NCBI RefSeq assembly: GCF_024359525.1
Contig: NZ_JAKZEU010000002.1
Location: forward strand, 372,001 to 436,000
Source: Paracoccus albicereus
GTDB taxonomy: Bacteria > Pseudomonadota > Alphaproteobacteria > Rhodobacterales > Rhodobacteraceae
DNA: 64,000 nucleotides
Direction of reading: 5' to 3'
The translations under genes were made by a program, and so were the position numbers. Positions 19,692-29,022 of the stretch are shown piece by piece. Positions within the stretch are counted from its first letter, which is position 1, and every line of letters starts with the position of its first letter. The notes under the pieces were generated by a model. It was not told the origin of the DNA, ran no database searches, and saw only the letters and a program-made list of their open reading frames with translations.

Positions 19692-22241
19692 GTGCTGCGC
19701 GCGATCCTATCCTTCTTCGGGACCATCTTCTCGGCCCTGACGAACGCGGCCGTTGTTGTCGCGCTGACCATCGGCGCCATCTTCTGGATGTATTCCTATG
19801 ATCTGCCCAGCCATGAGACGCTGGCGCAGTATTCACCCAAGACGATCAGCCGCATCTATTCGGGTGAAGGTCGCCTGATCGACGAATTTGCCGAGGAACG
19901 CCGGATCTTCGTACCGATTGAGGAAATTCCCGATCTGGTGAAAGAAGCGTTCATCAGCGCCGAAGACCAGAACTTCTACCACCATCCGGGATACGATCCG
20001 CGCGGCATCGCAGCGGCCATCGTGCAGGCGGTACGCTCGGGCGGCGAGCAAGTGCGCGGCGCGTCCACCATCACCCAGCAGGTGATGAAGAACTTCCTGC
20101 TGTCGAGCGACCGGAACGTCGAGCGCAAGGTAAAGGAACTGATCCTCGCCACGCGGCTGGAACAGACACTGGGCAAGGACGAGATTCTGGAGTTGTATCT
20201 CAACGAGATCTTTCTGGGGCAGAACAGCTTCGGGGTGGCGGCCGCCGCTCAGACCTATTTCAACAAGCCGCTGTCGGACCTTGCACCGCACGAAGCGGCC
20301 ATGCTGGCTGCGATGCCGCAGGCACCGAGCCGCTATCACCCCGTTCGCGCGAAAGAGCGCGTGACGGAACGGCGCAACTACGTGCTGCGCGAGATGTGGC
20401 AAAACGGCTTTATCGAAAAGGCGACGTACGAGGCCGAGGCGAAGCTGCCGTTGCGGTCTGTTCAGAATGGGGATTTCCCCGCGTTTTCGGACCATCTGCC
20501 GCCGCGCGATTACTTCACCGACGAAATCCGCCGCCAACTGTCCCGGGAATTCGGCGAAGAGGAATTCTTCGGCGGTGGCCTGACCATTCGCGCAACGGTC
20601 GAGCCAGAGCTGCAGACCATCGCAGCCGAGGCGTTGCGCGAGGCACTGGAGGATTACGATCGCGGCATCGGCGTCTGGCGCGGTACCGGCGTCACCGTGC
20701 CCGCCGAGGTTCTGGACGACCAGATGGAATGGCGCGAGGCGCTGTATCAGGCCGAGGTGCCGCGCGACGTTCCGGGCTGGTATCCGGCGGTCGTGCTCTC
20801 GCTGGGCGAGGGCAGCGCGCGCATCGGCATCGAGGGGATCGAGGAAGACAGCGACGGCCACTGGGTTCCCGCCCAGGATGTGCAATGGGCAAGGAAGCGC
20901 AACAGCGACGGCAGCCTCGGCCCGCGCGCTCAGGTCGCTGGCGATCTGGTCCAGCCGGGCGATGTCGTCCTGGTCCGCGCGATGACCAGCGACAGCGACG
21001 GCAGCTTCATCCGCTGGACGCTGCGGCAGGTGCCGCAGATCCAGGGCGGCTTCATGGCGATGGACGTGAACACCGGCCGCGTCATGGCGATGCAGGGCGG
21101 ATTTTCCTACCAGTCCTCGGTCTTCAACCGCGCGACACAGGCCCTGCGCCAGCCGGGGTCGAGCTTCAAGCCGTTCGTCTATGCGGCCGCGCTCGACAAC
21201 AACTACACGCCCGCGACGATCGTGGTGGACGAACCGATCCGCATCAACACCCCCGCGGGCCTGTGGGAGCCGAAGAATTCGAGTGGGCAGACCTATGGTC
21301 CGACGCCCCTGCGGACCGGGATCGAGATGTCGCGCAACCTGATGACGATCCGTATCGCGCAGGACATCGGCATGGATCTGGTGGCGCAATATGCCGAGAA
21401 GTTCGGCGTCTACGACCAGTTGCAGCCGTTCCTGGCCAACGCGCTCGGCGCGCAGGAAACCACGTTGTTCAAGATGGTCGCGGCGTACGCAATGTTCGCC
21501 AATGGCGGCGAGCGGGTCGAGCCGACGCTGGTCGACCGCGTGCAAGACCGTCGCGGGCGCACGATCTATCGCCACGACAAGCGGGTCTGCGAGACCTGCG
21601 GCCAGCAGGCGCTACCCGCCGGCGAAGGCCCGGTGATCGACAGCAACCGCGAGCGGGTGATGGATGCCGTCACCGCCTATCAGCTGACCTCGATGATGGA
21701 AGGCGTGGTCAAGCGCGGCTCGGGCTCAGGCGTGAACTTGCCGGTGCCGATCGCGGGCAAGACCGGGACCACGAACGACGCCAAGGACGTCTGGTTCATC
21801 GGTTACTCCAGCAACATCGTCGCGGGCTGCTATCTGGGCTATGATCAGCCGCGCACGCTTGGCCGGAACGCTTTCGGCGGCACGCTGTGCGTGCCCGTGT
21901 TCAACGCCTTCATGAAGAAGGCGGTCGAGAAATACGGGGGCACCGACTTCGCTGTCCCGCCGGGTGGGCACTGGGTCAAGATCGACCGTTTCACCGGCCA
22001 GCGACTGAGCGATGATGCCAGCGGCGCCAACGTGATCGCAGAATATTTCCGCGACGGAACCGACCCCGACTGGCTGTCGCCCTATGTCGTTGCTGGCTTT
22101 GGCGATACGAATGTTACTCTGCCCTGGCAGGCGGACGGTTCGTCCAACGCGTCTGTTTCGGTCACGACATCGACAGGCCAGCAGAAGGTGATCCCGAAAC
22201 AGGCAGACTTCGGGACCCTGTCATCTGGCGGGCTTTACTAA
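19692..22241 (+). CDS. Penicillin-binding protein 1A (bifunctional)
   Basis: A class A penicillin-binding protein of 849 residues that polymerises and cross-links peptidoglycan. After one N-terminal membrane anchor comes the GT51 glycosyltransferase domain, with catalytic Glu91 in SAEDQNFYHHPG, GASTITQQVMKN and the ELYLNEIFLGQNSFGV block. An OB-like linker follows, then the transpeptidase with Ser490 in QPGSSFKPF and GKTGTTNDAKDVWF. The start is GTG at 19692. Family names mrcA or ponA could apply. It ends 15 bases from the convergent MgtC gene. Confidence 0.96.
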   Translation: MLRAILSFFGTIFSALTNAAVVVALTIGAIFWMYSYDLPSHETLAQYSPKTISRIYSGEGRLIDEFAEERRIFVPIEEIPDLVKEAFISAEDQNFYHHPGYDPRGIAAAIVQAVRSGGEQVRGASTITQQVMKNFLLSSDRNVERKVKELILATRLEQTLGKDEILELYLNEIFLGQNSFGVAAAAQTYFNKPLSDLAPHEAAMLAAMPQAPSRYHPVRAKERVTERRNYVLREMWQNGFIEKATYEAEAKLPLRSVQNGDFPAFSDHLPPRDYFTDEIRRQLSREFGEEEFFGGGLTIRATVEPELQTIAAEALREALEDYDRGIGVWRGTGVTVPAEVLDDQMEWREALYQAEVPRDVPGWYPAVVLSLGEGSARIGIEGIEEDSDGHWVPAQDVQWARKRNSDGSLGPRAQVAGDLVQPGDVVLVRAMTSDSDGSFIRWTLRQVPQIQGGFMAMDVNTGRVMAMQGGFSYQSSVFNRATQALRQPGSSFKPFVYAAALDNNYTPATIVVDEPIRINTPAGLWEPKNSSGQTYGPTPLRTGIEMSRNLMTIRIAQDIGMDLVAQYAEKFGVYDQLQPFLANALGAQETTLFKMVAAYAMFANGGERVEPTLVDRVQDRRGRTIYRHDKRVCETCGQQALPAGEGPVIDSNRERVMDAVTAYQLTSMMEGVVKRGSGSGVNLPVPIAGKTGTTNDAKDVWFIGYSSNIVAGCYLGYDQPRTLGRNAFGGTLCVPVFNAFMKKAVEKYGGTDFAVPPGGHWVKIDRFTGQRLSDDASGANVIAEYFRDGTDPDWLSPYVVAGFGDTNVTLPWQADGSSNASVSVTTSTGQQKVIPKQADFGTLSSGGLY

Positions 22242-22256
22242 GCGGTAACCGCGCTC

Positions 22257-22763
22257 TCACGGCTTGTCGCTGTCCTCATTCATGGATCTGGCGATCGGTT
22301 TGATCGACAACCTGATGACCCAGAGGATGATCAGCGCAAGGATCGTCGCCATCGTCGCCAGAACGATGTCGCCGGTCCCGCAGCAAAGGCCGATTGCCCC
22401 GCACAACCACATCGACGCGCCCGTGGTGACGCCGCGGACATTCGTGCCGTTGATGATGATCGACCCTGCGGCAAGGAAAGCGACACCTGCGGTGACGGCT
22501 TCGATCAGGCGCAACGGGTCGAAGCGCAGCGGTGCGTCCGGATCGGCGTGGAAGCTCGTCAACTCCATGGCCACCAGCGTGAAAAGCGATGCTGCGAGCG
22601 AGATCAGCATGTGCGTTCGCAACCCGGCGTCGCGGTGCTTCACCTCACGCTCCCACCCGATAAGCGCCCCCATCAGCATCGCCGCGACCATCCGACCGGC
22701 GGCGGTCGCAAGTGACATGGAATCCAGCGGATCGATCAGCGTATCGAGAAAGTCGGACGGCAT
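22257..22763 (-). CDS. MgtC/SapB family membrane protein
   Basis: A 168-residue protein with four to five membrane segments and the MgtC signature GRMVAAMLMGALIGWEREVKHRDAGLRTHML at residues about 22-52, followed by RLIEAVTAGVAFLAAGSII and the conserved RGVTTGASMWLCGAIGLCCG. MgtC proteins modulate the F-ATPase or magnesium adaptation in some pathogens; the role in free-living relatives is open. It lacks the long cytosolic C-terminal domain of Salmonella MgtC. Confidence 0.88.
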   Translation of the reverse strand: MPSDFLDTLIDPLDSMSLATAAGRMVAAMLMGALIGWEREVKHRDAGLRTHMLISLAASLFTLVAMELTSFHADPDAPLRFDPLRLIEAVTAGVAFLAAGSIIINGTNVRGVTTGASMWLCGAIGLCCGTGDIVLATMATILALIILWVIRLSIKPIARSMNEDSDKP

Positions 22764-22890
22764 GGGAACTCCGAAGAGGGCGGTTCGGCGACGGCTATCA
22801 GGCGACGTCTAGCCTCGCAACGCGCGGCCTTGTGACAGGGTGGCTTGCACGTTATCTAGCCGTTTCCACGCCATTCAAGGAAATCCGTCG

Positions 22891-24018
22891 ATGCGCGCAG
22901 AAACGCAGGCCACGATCGAGGCGATCCGCAAGTCCCTGACCTTGCTGGGTCAGCGGATGGACTGGCAGACCGCACCGCACCGCCTGGAAGAGCTTAACGC
23001 GATGATCGAGGACGGCGATCTGTGGTCCGATCCGACCCGGGCGCAAAAGCTGATGCGCGATCGTCAGGCATTGGCAGACGCGGTCGATACCTATCGCCGC
23101 ATCGAGGCCGATCTGGATGCCAACGCCGAGATGGTCGAGCTTGCAGGCGAGGAAGGCGACGCCGAGCTGGTCGCCGAGGCAGAGGCGAACCTGAAGGCGC
23201 TGGCCGCCGATGCAGCGCAGAAAGAGCTTGAGGCGCTGCTGAACGGCGAGGCCGACGGCAACGACACATTTCTGGAAATCAACGCGGGCGCGGGCGGCAC
23301 GGAAAGCTGTGACTGGGCATCGATGCTGGCACGGATGTATGTCCGCTGGGCCGAAAAGAAGGGCTTCGACGTCGAACTCGTCGCCGAAAGCGCGGGTGAA
23401 GAGGCTGGAATCCGCAGTGCCGCCTACAAGATCAGCGGACACAACGCCTATGGCTGGCTGAAGTCGGAAAGCGGCGTCCATCGGCTGGTCCGGATCAGCC
23501 CCTATGACAGCGCGGCGCGGCGCCATACCTCGTTCTCATCGGTCTGGGTCTATCCGGTCGTCGACGACAACATCGAGATCACCGTACCGGACAACGAGAT
23601 CCGAATCGACACCTACCGCTCATCGGGCGCGGGCGGGCAGCACGTCAACACCACCGACTCGGCCGTGCGGATCACACACCTGCCGACCGGGATCGTCGTG
23701 ACGTCTTCGGAAAAGTCGCAGCACCAGAACCGCGCCAACGCGATGGCGGCGCTGAAATCGCGGCTGTATCAGATGGAGCTGGACCGGCGGAACGCCGAGA
23801 TCAGCGCCCAGCATGATGCCAAGGGTGATGCCGGCTGGGGCAATCAGATCCGGTCCTACGTACTGCAGCCCTATCAAATGGTGAAGGACCTGCGCACCAG
23901 CCATGAGACCAGCGATACGCAGGGCGTGCTGGATGGCGATCTCGACGCCTTCATGGCCGCGACGCTGGCGCTGGACGTGGCCGGGAAAAGCCGGGCCGAC
24001 GCGCAGGCGGGCGACTGA
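22891..24018 (+). CDS. prfB: Peptide chain release factor 2
   Basis: Releases nascent chains at UGA and UAA stop codons. The 375-residue protein has the GGQ loop [16 protein letters not shown], the RF2-type [19 protein letters not shown] and the peptide-recognition region in the middle domain. The frame is continuous from the ATG at 22891: the in-frame UGA with programmed frameshift found in E. coli prfB is absent. CAAGG precedes the ATG; upstream in-frame codons lack a ribosome site. It is divergent from mgtC. Confidence 0.95.
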   Translation: MRAETQATIEAIRKSLTLLGQRMDWQTAPHRLEELNAMIEDGDLWSDPTRAQKLMRDRQALADAVDTYRRIEADLDANAEMVELAGEEGDAELVAEAEANLKALAADAAQKELEALLNGEADGNDTFLEINAGAGGTESCDWASMLARMYVRWAEKKGFDVELVAESAGEEAGIRSAAYKISGHNAYGWLKSESGVHRLVRISPYDSAARRHTSFSSVWVYPVVDDNIEITVPDNEIRIDTYRSSGAGGQHVNTTDSAVRITHLPTGIVVTSSEKSQHQNRANAMAALKSRLYQMELDRRNAEISAQHDAKGDAGWGNQIRSYVLQPYQMVKDLRTSHETSDTQGVLDGDLDAFMAATLALDVAGKSRADAQAGD

Positions 24019-24076
24019 TCGACTGGCTGCACGGGATCATGCTAGACTGATCTTCCAGCCATAGGGAGTTTCGGTC

Positions 24077-24736
24077 ATGCGTCTGTCCCTTCTGCTTTTC
24101 GTTCTGGCGTTTGCGCCCTTGTCGGCCGCTGCGGATAGTGCCACGGCCCGTTGCGACATCTACCCGCCCGGTGAGGACAAGGCATCGCGATCGGGCGATT
24201 GCACCTTTTCGCAGGCTCAGGGCCGCGTGACCATTGCGCTGGATGACGGAACGAGCTTCGACCTGGCACCCGAGCCCGGCTATCCAGGGAATTTTCTCGA
24301 TCCCTCGGGGCGGCGCGTCTTTCGCCAAAGCGGGCTGGGCGACCAAGGCCTGATCTTTCGGCTGCCTGATCGATCGATTTACGTCTACTGGCAGCGCGGC
24401 GCGGCCGACTCCGATTCCCAAAACCCGACCGCGCCGTTCACCACCGACGATTACGACGCGTCGGCTTTGGTCCCCTGTGGTGCACCGGGGCAGCCCAGGG
24501 GGCAATGTCCCGCCGGTGCGGCGAGGATGGAGGACGGGCAGGCGTCGATCACGGTCGAAGGGCCCGACGGCGAACAGTTCACGATGAACTTCATGAAGGA
24601 TGCGGCGACGGGCGAGCCCTATGTCAACGCGACCAACCGCGAAGCCGAGGCAGCGCTGCAAGGAGACACTTGGATCGTGATCATCGACGGAACTGTCGAA
24701 TACGAGGTTCCGCTGGCGCTGATCGAAGGGGGCTGA
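24077..24736 (+). CDS. Secreted protein of unknown function
   Basis: A 219-residue protein with a clear signal peptide (MRLSLLLFVLAFAPLSAAA). The mature part has cysteines near residues 26, 42, 134 and 144 (ARCDIYPPGED, SGDCTF, VPCGAPG, GQCPAG) that could form two disulfides in the periplasm. I do not recognise a named family. GGGAGTTTCGGTC with GGAG lies before the ATG. It follows prfB after 58 bases on the same strand and is followed by a hairpin terminator. Confidence 0.7.
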   Translation: MRLSLLLFVLAFAPLSAAADSATARCDIYPPGEDKASRSGDCTFSQAQGRVTIALDDGTSFDLAPEPGYPGNFLDPSGRRVFRQSGLGDQGLIFRLPDRSIYVYWQRGAADSDSQNPTAPFTTDDYDASALVPCGAPGQPRGQCPAGAARMEDGQASITVEGPDGEQFTMNFMKDAATGEPYVNATNREAEAALQGDTWIVIIDGTVEYEVPLALIEGG

Positions 24737-24767
24737 GGCCGACCTTCATTGCCTTGCCGCAAAAGAA

Positions 24768-24793
24768 ACTCCCGCAGCCGACGCTGCGGGAGT
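24768..24793 (-). terminator. Intrinsic terminator, probably bidirectional
   Basis: A perfect 11-base stem (ACTCCCGCAGC pairing with GCTGCGGGAGT) with a four-base loop CGAC. On the minus strand it is followed by TTTCTTTT, a proper T tract, so it best ends the Hint-domain gene. On the plus strand, A-rich sequence precedes it and TGTGTTAT follows, so it may also end the secreted-protein gene. Confidence 0.85.
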
Positions 24794-24813
24794 GTGTTAT
24801 CCTGCGACTGCGA

Positions 24814-26043
24814 TCAGGGTTGCAGCTCCAAGAGCTCACGCTTCTTGGTCGCGTGCCGCTGTGCCAGCTTGCGCCCTTCGCGGCCGGTCAGAAGACGCCG
24901 AGCACCGGCAGGCCGGCGCTGCAGAGTGTGCTGACCCAGTTCGGGAAAGATCGCCACAAGTTCGCGCAGCGCATTGGTGTCGAGCGATTTCAGCGCTTGG
25001 GGCCCGGCATAGAGGCTCTCCGATTCCGCGCCGTTCGAGACAACGACTTCGTGCGTGTCGAACATGAAATGAACATACTCGACCTCTTGCAGGTCGGTGG
25101 CGTAATCGACACCGTCCAGGCTGAGCAACTGCTTTGCCGCGACCAGCACCTCCGACGTGCCGAACATATTGATCGCGATCTTCGAATTGACGAGGATGCG
25201 ATGCTGGGGCGAAACGAGAAGTTCTCGCTCGGGCTTGCCGTGACCTAGGGCGCCCGCAGCGATCCGGATCGGCCGGATGCCGGGATTCGCCGCCAGCATC
25301 CGTGTGGTCAGCTTGCGCGAGCCGATCCAGCGGATCGGCTGCAGGCCGCGGTCCTTGGTCACGACCATATCGCCGGCCTTCAACTCGTCAACCGCACGGG
25401 GACCATCGGCCGTCGCGATCATCGTTCCAGCCGTGAAGCAGGGCAGTGCGTCATCGACGGTGATCGTGCCGGTGCCGTCAGCGTCCAGTGTGATGATGGC
25501 GGTGTTGAGCGCCGTCTGTACGCCTGCGGCGATCCCTGCGGTCAAAGGGTTCCCGGAGAGCGCGCCCAAATCAAGGTTCAAGGTCTGCGGCGGTGTCAGC
25601 GGCGGAACCCCGGGAATTCTTACCGTAAGGCCCAGCTGCGGCGAAGCGATACCGTTTTGGACCAGCGGCTCATCTGTCACCATGTAGAATACGCCATTGT
25701 CACCTTGAATCAGATCGCCCTGAACCGGGTCCAGGGTCACGGTAATTCCGGCAAGTACGATGGGATTGAGGTTCGCGAGTACGACATCGCCGAGATAGGT
25801 CCCCGGCACGTTGGCTTGACTTGGGTCAGTGCCGCCATCGGTGCCGTCAGAGTCGACCAATGTTAGCGGATCACCCTGATTGACTGTGACGCCCGTGCCC
25901 TGATCGCCAGGAACGTCATAGTCGTCGAACTCGTCGCTATTACCGAATGTGTTGAGCAAATAATTCGTATTCGTATCGACAACCGGATCGCCGTCGACGT
26001 CCAGAGTAATAAATCCGGTGGGCAGAGCGGTATAATAGGGCAT
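24814..26043 (-). CDS. Hint-domain (Hedgehog/intein-like) protein
   Basis: A 409-residue protein. Residues 1-195 are acidic, Gly/Asp/Thr-rich and of unknown fold. From Cys202 (PCFTAGTMIATADGPRAVDELKAGDMVVT) there is a Hint domain with RGLQPIRWIGSR and the conserved VSPQHRILV histidine block, ending EVEYVHFMFDTHEVVVSNGAESESLY. Such proteins are common in Rhodobacteraceae and are probably secreted; autoproteolysis is possible at Cys202 but unproven. No C-terminal HN-plus-extein is seen, so it is not a classical intein. The ATG at 26043 follows AGAGG. Confidence 0.85.
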   Translation of the reverse strand: MPYYTALPTGFITLDVDGDPVVDTNTNYLLNTFGNSDEFDDYDVPGDQGTGVTVNQGDPLTLVDSDGTDGGTDPSQANVPGTYLGDVVLANLNPIVLAGITVTLDPVQGDLIQGDNGVFYMVTDEPLVQNGIASPQLGLTVRIPGVPPLTPPQTLNLDLGALSGNPLTAGIAAGVQTALNTAIITLDADGTGTITVDDALPCFTAGTMIATADGPRAVDELKAGDMVVTKDRGLQPIRWIGSRKLTTRMLAANPGIRPIRIAAGALGHGKPERELLVSPQHRILVNSKIAINMFGTSEVLVAAKQLLSLDGVDYATDLQEVEYVHFMFDTHEVVVSNGAESESLYAGPQALKSLDTNALRELVAIFPELGQHTLQRRPAGARRLLTGREGRKLAQRHATKKRELLELQP

Positions 26044-26360
26044 CGTCGAGCCTCTCGCTGGAGTGAAGGAATGCAAGCGACCAAGCAGCAATCTTCAACA
26101 CCGCGGCGACATCGCGGAACCGCCTCAAAAGGTCAGACGCTGAACATCGAGGACCAATCTACGCATTCCATGTTAGCCGAAATGACTTATAAGGCAAATA
26201 AAACAAAATCAGTTGACGTACTCCGACCGGCCCCCCTCTGAATGAAGCGCGTGCGCCGGCGGAAATCCAAGGCAAATGCAATCGGAAGCCGAAAACTATT
26301 AACCGACACAGGCTGTTGTAAGAGCTTGCTAATACAAGCGCCTGTGCAAGTCCGATACCG
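26044..26360. other. Gene-free, AT-rich leader between Hint and RraA-like genes
   Basis: No convincing gene on either strand. Composition is clearly more AT-rich than the neighbourhood, especially 26160-26220 (CAAATAAAACAAAATC). It must carry the promoter of the Hint-domain gene, read on the minus strand; a TATAAG hexamer on that strand near 26190 is a possible -10, with no good -35. I see no riboswitch or terminator. Confidence 0.5.
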
Positions 26361-27092
26361 TCACGCTTTTCCGTTGCGGAAGGCATCATACCGCGCGCGG
26401 GTCTCGTCATTCATCGGATAGAGGCCAGGGAGCGCATGACCGGCCTCGACTTCGCCCATGATCCAGCCTTCCATCCGTTCCTGCTCGACGGATTCTGCAG
26501 TCACCTCCTCGACCATCGCAGCGGGAATCAGGACGGCGCCGTCGTCGTCGATGACGATCATGTCGCCCGGGAATACAGCAACGCCACCGCAGCCGATGGG
26601 CTGTTCCCACGCCACGAACGTCAGCCCCGCGACCGAAGGCGGGGCAGCGACGCCGCTGCACCAGACGGGTAGGTCGGTGCCAAGAACCCCGGCCACGTCC
26701 CGCACGACACCATCGGTCACCAGCGCGGCGACGCCGCGCTTGTGCATCCGAGCGCAAAGGATGTCGCCGAAGATGCCAGCGTCGCTGACGCCCATCGCGT
26801 CCACCACGGCGACGCAGCCCTCGGGCATCGCCTCGATCGCGGCTCTGGTCGAGATCGGCGAGGCCCAGCTGGCGGGGGTCGCCAGATCCTCGCGCGCGGG
26901 AACGAAGCGAAGGGTGAAGGCACGACCGACAATGCGGGGCTGGCCGGGCCGCAGCGGACGTGCGCCGCGCAGCCAGACATTGCGCAAACCCTTCTTCAGC
27001 AAGACCGTCGTCAGGGTGGCCGTGGTGACACCCCCAAGCGCGTTGCGCAGACGGGTTTCGGCGTCCTGATCGGTCTCGGTCGGGTTGGTCAT
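26361..27092 (-). CDS. RraA-like family protein (possible HMG/CHA-type aldolase)
   Basis: A 243-residue protein of the RraA/4-hydroxy-4-methyl-2-oxoglutarate aldolase superfamily. Landmarks are AFTLRFVPAREDL, VAVVDAMGVSDAGIFGDILCARMHKRGVAALVTDGVVRD (the Gly-X20-Arg-X-Asp signature of metal and substrate binding), and the C-terminal GGVAVFPGDMIVIDDDGAVLIP. It is longer than E. coli RraA (about 160), matching the larger hydroxy-acid aldolase-like or regulator forms. The substrate is unknown. The ATG at 27092 follows GAGGAGATTAG; a longer frame is not needed. It is divergent from the patatin gene. Confidence 0.82.
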   Translation of the reverse strand: MTNPTETDQDAETRLRNALGGVTTATLTTVLLKKGLRNVWLRGARPLRPGQPRIVGRAFTLRFVPAREDLATPASWASPISTRAAIEAMPEGCVAVVDAMGVSDAGIFGDILCARMHKRGVAALVTDGVVRDVAGVLGTDLPVWCSGVAAPPSVAGLTFVAWEQPIGCGGVAVFPGDMIVIDDDGAVLIPAAMVEEVTAESVEQERMEGWIMGEVEAGHALPGLYPMNDETRARYDAFRNGKA

Positions 27093-27216
27093 GGGGCTAA
27101 TCTCCTCTGCTCGGGCGGCATCCTTACCGCTTCCGATGGCCTTGCCAATACTCCCATCTGTTTCACGTCCGTCCGCTTTGCTATGCTGCAGGTGCAAACA
27201 GCCTTAGGGGCACGAT

Positions 27217-28263
27217 CTGGAAGAGAAACGCATCAATCTGGCGCTGCAGGGCGGTGGCGCGCACGGCGCCTTTGCCTGGGGCGTGCTGGACCGTTTGCTG
27301 GACGAGCGCTGGCTGCGGATCGACGGGATCAGCGGCACCTCTGCCGGGGCGCTGAATGGAGCAGCGTTGAAGGCGGGTCTGGCGATCGGCGGTATCCCGG
27401 GTCGTCTGGCGGCACGAGACAACCTGGACCATATCTGGGCCGAAGTCGGACGCGTCAGCGACAACCGCATGGTTCGCTGGATGCATTCGCTGATGCCCGT
27501 GCCACGCGGACTGGACCGACTGACCGAACTGTTCTCGCCCTTTGCCTGGATGGATGGGCTGACCCGTATCTTCAGCCCCTACGATTACGGTCCGCTTTAC
27601 AGCAATCCGCTGGACCCGATCCTCCGCGCCCTTCCGCATCCACGGTTTGCGGCCAGCCGCGGGCCGCGTTTCTTCGTGACGGCAACCAATGTCAGGACGG
27701 GACGGGTCCGCATCTTCGCCAACGACGAGATCACCTGCGAGGCGCTTCTCGCCTCCGCCTGCCTGCCTACACTGTTTCGCGCGGTCGAAACCGACGATCC
27801 TGCGACGGGCAAACGTGAAGCCTACTGGGACGGCGGCTATTCGGGCAATCCTGCGCTGTTTCCTTTGTTCGATCAGGACCTGCCGCGCGACATCGTCATC
27901 GTGAACATCAATCCGATGATGCGCAGCGAGGTCCCGAAGACGCCCGCCGACATCCAGGACCGGATGAACGAGATCAGCTTCAACTCATCGCTCCTGCGTG
28001 AGTTGAGGGCCATCAACTTCGTCAAGCGCCTCTACGCCGAAGACCGGCTGCAAGGGCGTCCGATGAAGAACGTGCTGGTCCACATGATCCTTGACGACAC
28101 GCTGATGAATTCGCTTACCGCGCGCACCAAGCTGATGCCTGATCCGGGGCTGCTTTCGCGGATGAAGGCGGCAGGGCAGGCGGCGGCAGAGCAATTCCTG
28201 ACCGATCACGCCGATGCTTTAAACGATCACGACACTGTCGATTTGCCGTCGATGTTTTCCTGA
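27217..28263 (+). CDS. Patatin-like phospholipase, apparent CTG start
   Basis: A patatin-family serine hydrolase of about 348 residues. The oxyanion motif GGGAHG, the nucleophile elbow GTSAG (GISGTSAGALNG) and the DGGYSGNPAL aspartate of the Ser-Asp dyad are all present, so it should be an active lipid acyl hydrolase. No ATG, GTG or TTG lies upstream of the GGGAHG motif before the in-frame stop at 27205. The best start is CTG at 27217, with AGGGG six bases before it. A GTG at 27277 would delete the oxyanion motif. Its 3' end overlaps the convergent DUF502 gene by 37 bases. Confidence 0.85.
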   Translation: MEEKRINLALQGGGAHGAFAWGVLDRLLDERWLRIDGISGTSAGALNGAALKAGLAIGGIPGRLAARDNLDHIWAEVGRVSDNRMVRWMHSLMPVPRGLDRLTELFSPFAWMDGLTRIFSPYDYGPLYSNPLDPILRALPHPRFAASRGPRFFVTATNVRTGRVRIFANDEITCEALLASACLPTLFRAVETDDPATGKREAYWDGGYSGNPALFPLFDQDLPRDIVIVNINPMMRSEVPKTPADIQDRMNEISFNSSLLRELRAINFVKRLYAEDRLQGRPMKNVLVHMILDDTLMNSLTARTKLMPDPGLLSRMKAAGQAAAEQFLTDHADALNDHDTVDLPSMFS

Positions 28264-28937
28264 AGCGACAGGTCGGGGCGGCCCGGATAGACGAGTCCGG
28301 CACTGATGATCAGCTTGGCCGCGTCCTCGACTGTCATGTTCAGGAAATGAACGTCACTTTCAGGAATGAAGAGCAGAAAGCCCGAGGTTGGGTTGGGCGT
28401 TGTCGGAAGAAACACAGCCATCATGTCGCCTGGCACCTGCCGGCCGACTTCGCCCTTGGCAGGGCCCGCGACAAAGCCCACGGCCCAGAGCCCACGCCGC
28501 GGATACTCGATCAGGCAGGCGCGATCGAACCGAGCTTCCTTTTCCGACAGGACCGTCTCGGCGATCTGCTTCAGCCCGCCATAGATGCTGCGGACGATCG
28601 GCATGCGGTCGACGATCTGTTCGCCGAGGCGCAGCAGGGATCGGCCCACATATCCCTTCGCGAGCCAGCCGATCACCACCGTGAACAGCAGGAAGAAGAC
28701 GACGCCGACGCCGCGAAGATTGATGCCGATATAATGTTCGGGGCGGAAACGGTAGGGCACCATCGGCAGCACCCAGCTGTCGATCCAACCGGTCAGCGTC
28801 CAGATCAGCCAGACGGTGATGCCGATGGGCGCGATGACGACCAGACCGGCCAGAAAAGACGATCGAAGGGCAGCGAAAGGCCCCTGTTTGCGGGGTGTTG
28901 GCAGCGGCAGGCCAGGTTGATCGCTACGATCCTTCAT
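28227..28937 (-). CDS. DUF502 family membrane protein
   Basis: A 236-residue protein with two N-terminal membrane segments (FLAGLVVIAPIGITVWLIWTL and GVVFFLLFTVVIGWLAKG) and a soluble C-terminal part, matching DUF502. Typical stretches are RMPIVRSIYGGLKQIAETV, RRGLWAVGFVAG and FLPTTPNPTSGFLLFIPE. Function is unknown in bacteria; plant relatives are membrane-trafficking proteins. The last 37 bases lie antisense to the end of the patatin gene. Confidence 0.88.
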   Translation of the reverse strand: MKDRSDQPGLPLPTPRKQGPFAALRSSFLAGLVVIAPIGITVWLIWTLTGWIDSWVLPMVPYRFRPEHYIGINLRGVGVVFFLLFTVVIGWLAKGYVGRSLLRLGEQIVDRMPIVRSIYGGLKQIAETVLSEKEARFDRACLIEYPRRGLWAVGFVAGPAKGEVGRQVPGDMMAVFLPTTPNPTSGFLLFIPESDVHFLNMTVEDAAKLIISAGLVYPGRPDLSLQENIDGKSTVS

Positions 28938-28990
28938 CCGTCAAGGAGATGACCGAACTGCTAGGCAGGTCAAGTGCCTAGCGGGGGGTG

Positions 28991-29015
28991 CGGGCAGGGC
29001 TTTCGCCGCTGCCCG
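28991..29015 (-). terminator. Possible terminator hairpin after metK
   Basis: An inverted repeat CGGGCAG/CTGCCCG, extended by GGC/GCC with one bulged base and a TTTC loop, just after the metK stop. There is no T tract on the minus strand, so intrinsic termination is uncertain. Confidence 0.35.
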
Positions 29016-29022
29016 TCCATTG

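Noticed and set aside
19833..21575. A 580-residue frame antisense to PBP1A
   Set aside because: PBP1A motifs are intact on the plus strand; the antisense frame has no family features.
22840..22890. Upstream in-frame extension of prfB and an RF2-type frameshift site
   Set aside because: The extension has no ribosome site, and there is no in-frame TGA in the early codons, so neither is supported.
24814..26043. Intein inside a host gene
   Set aside because: The Hint domain is at the C-terminal part of a stand-alone protein with no C-extein and no split host gene.
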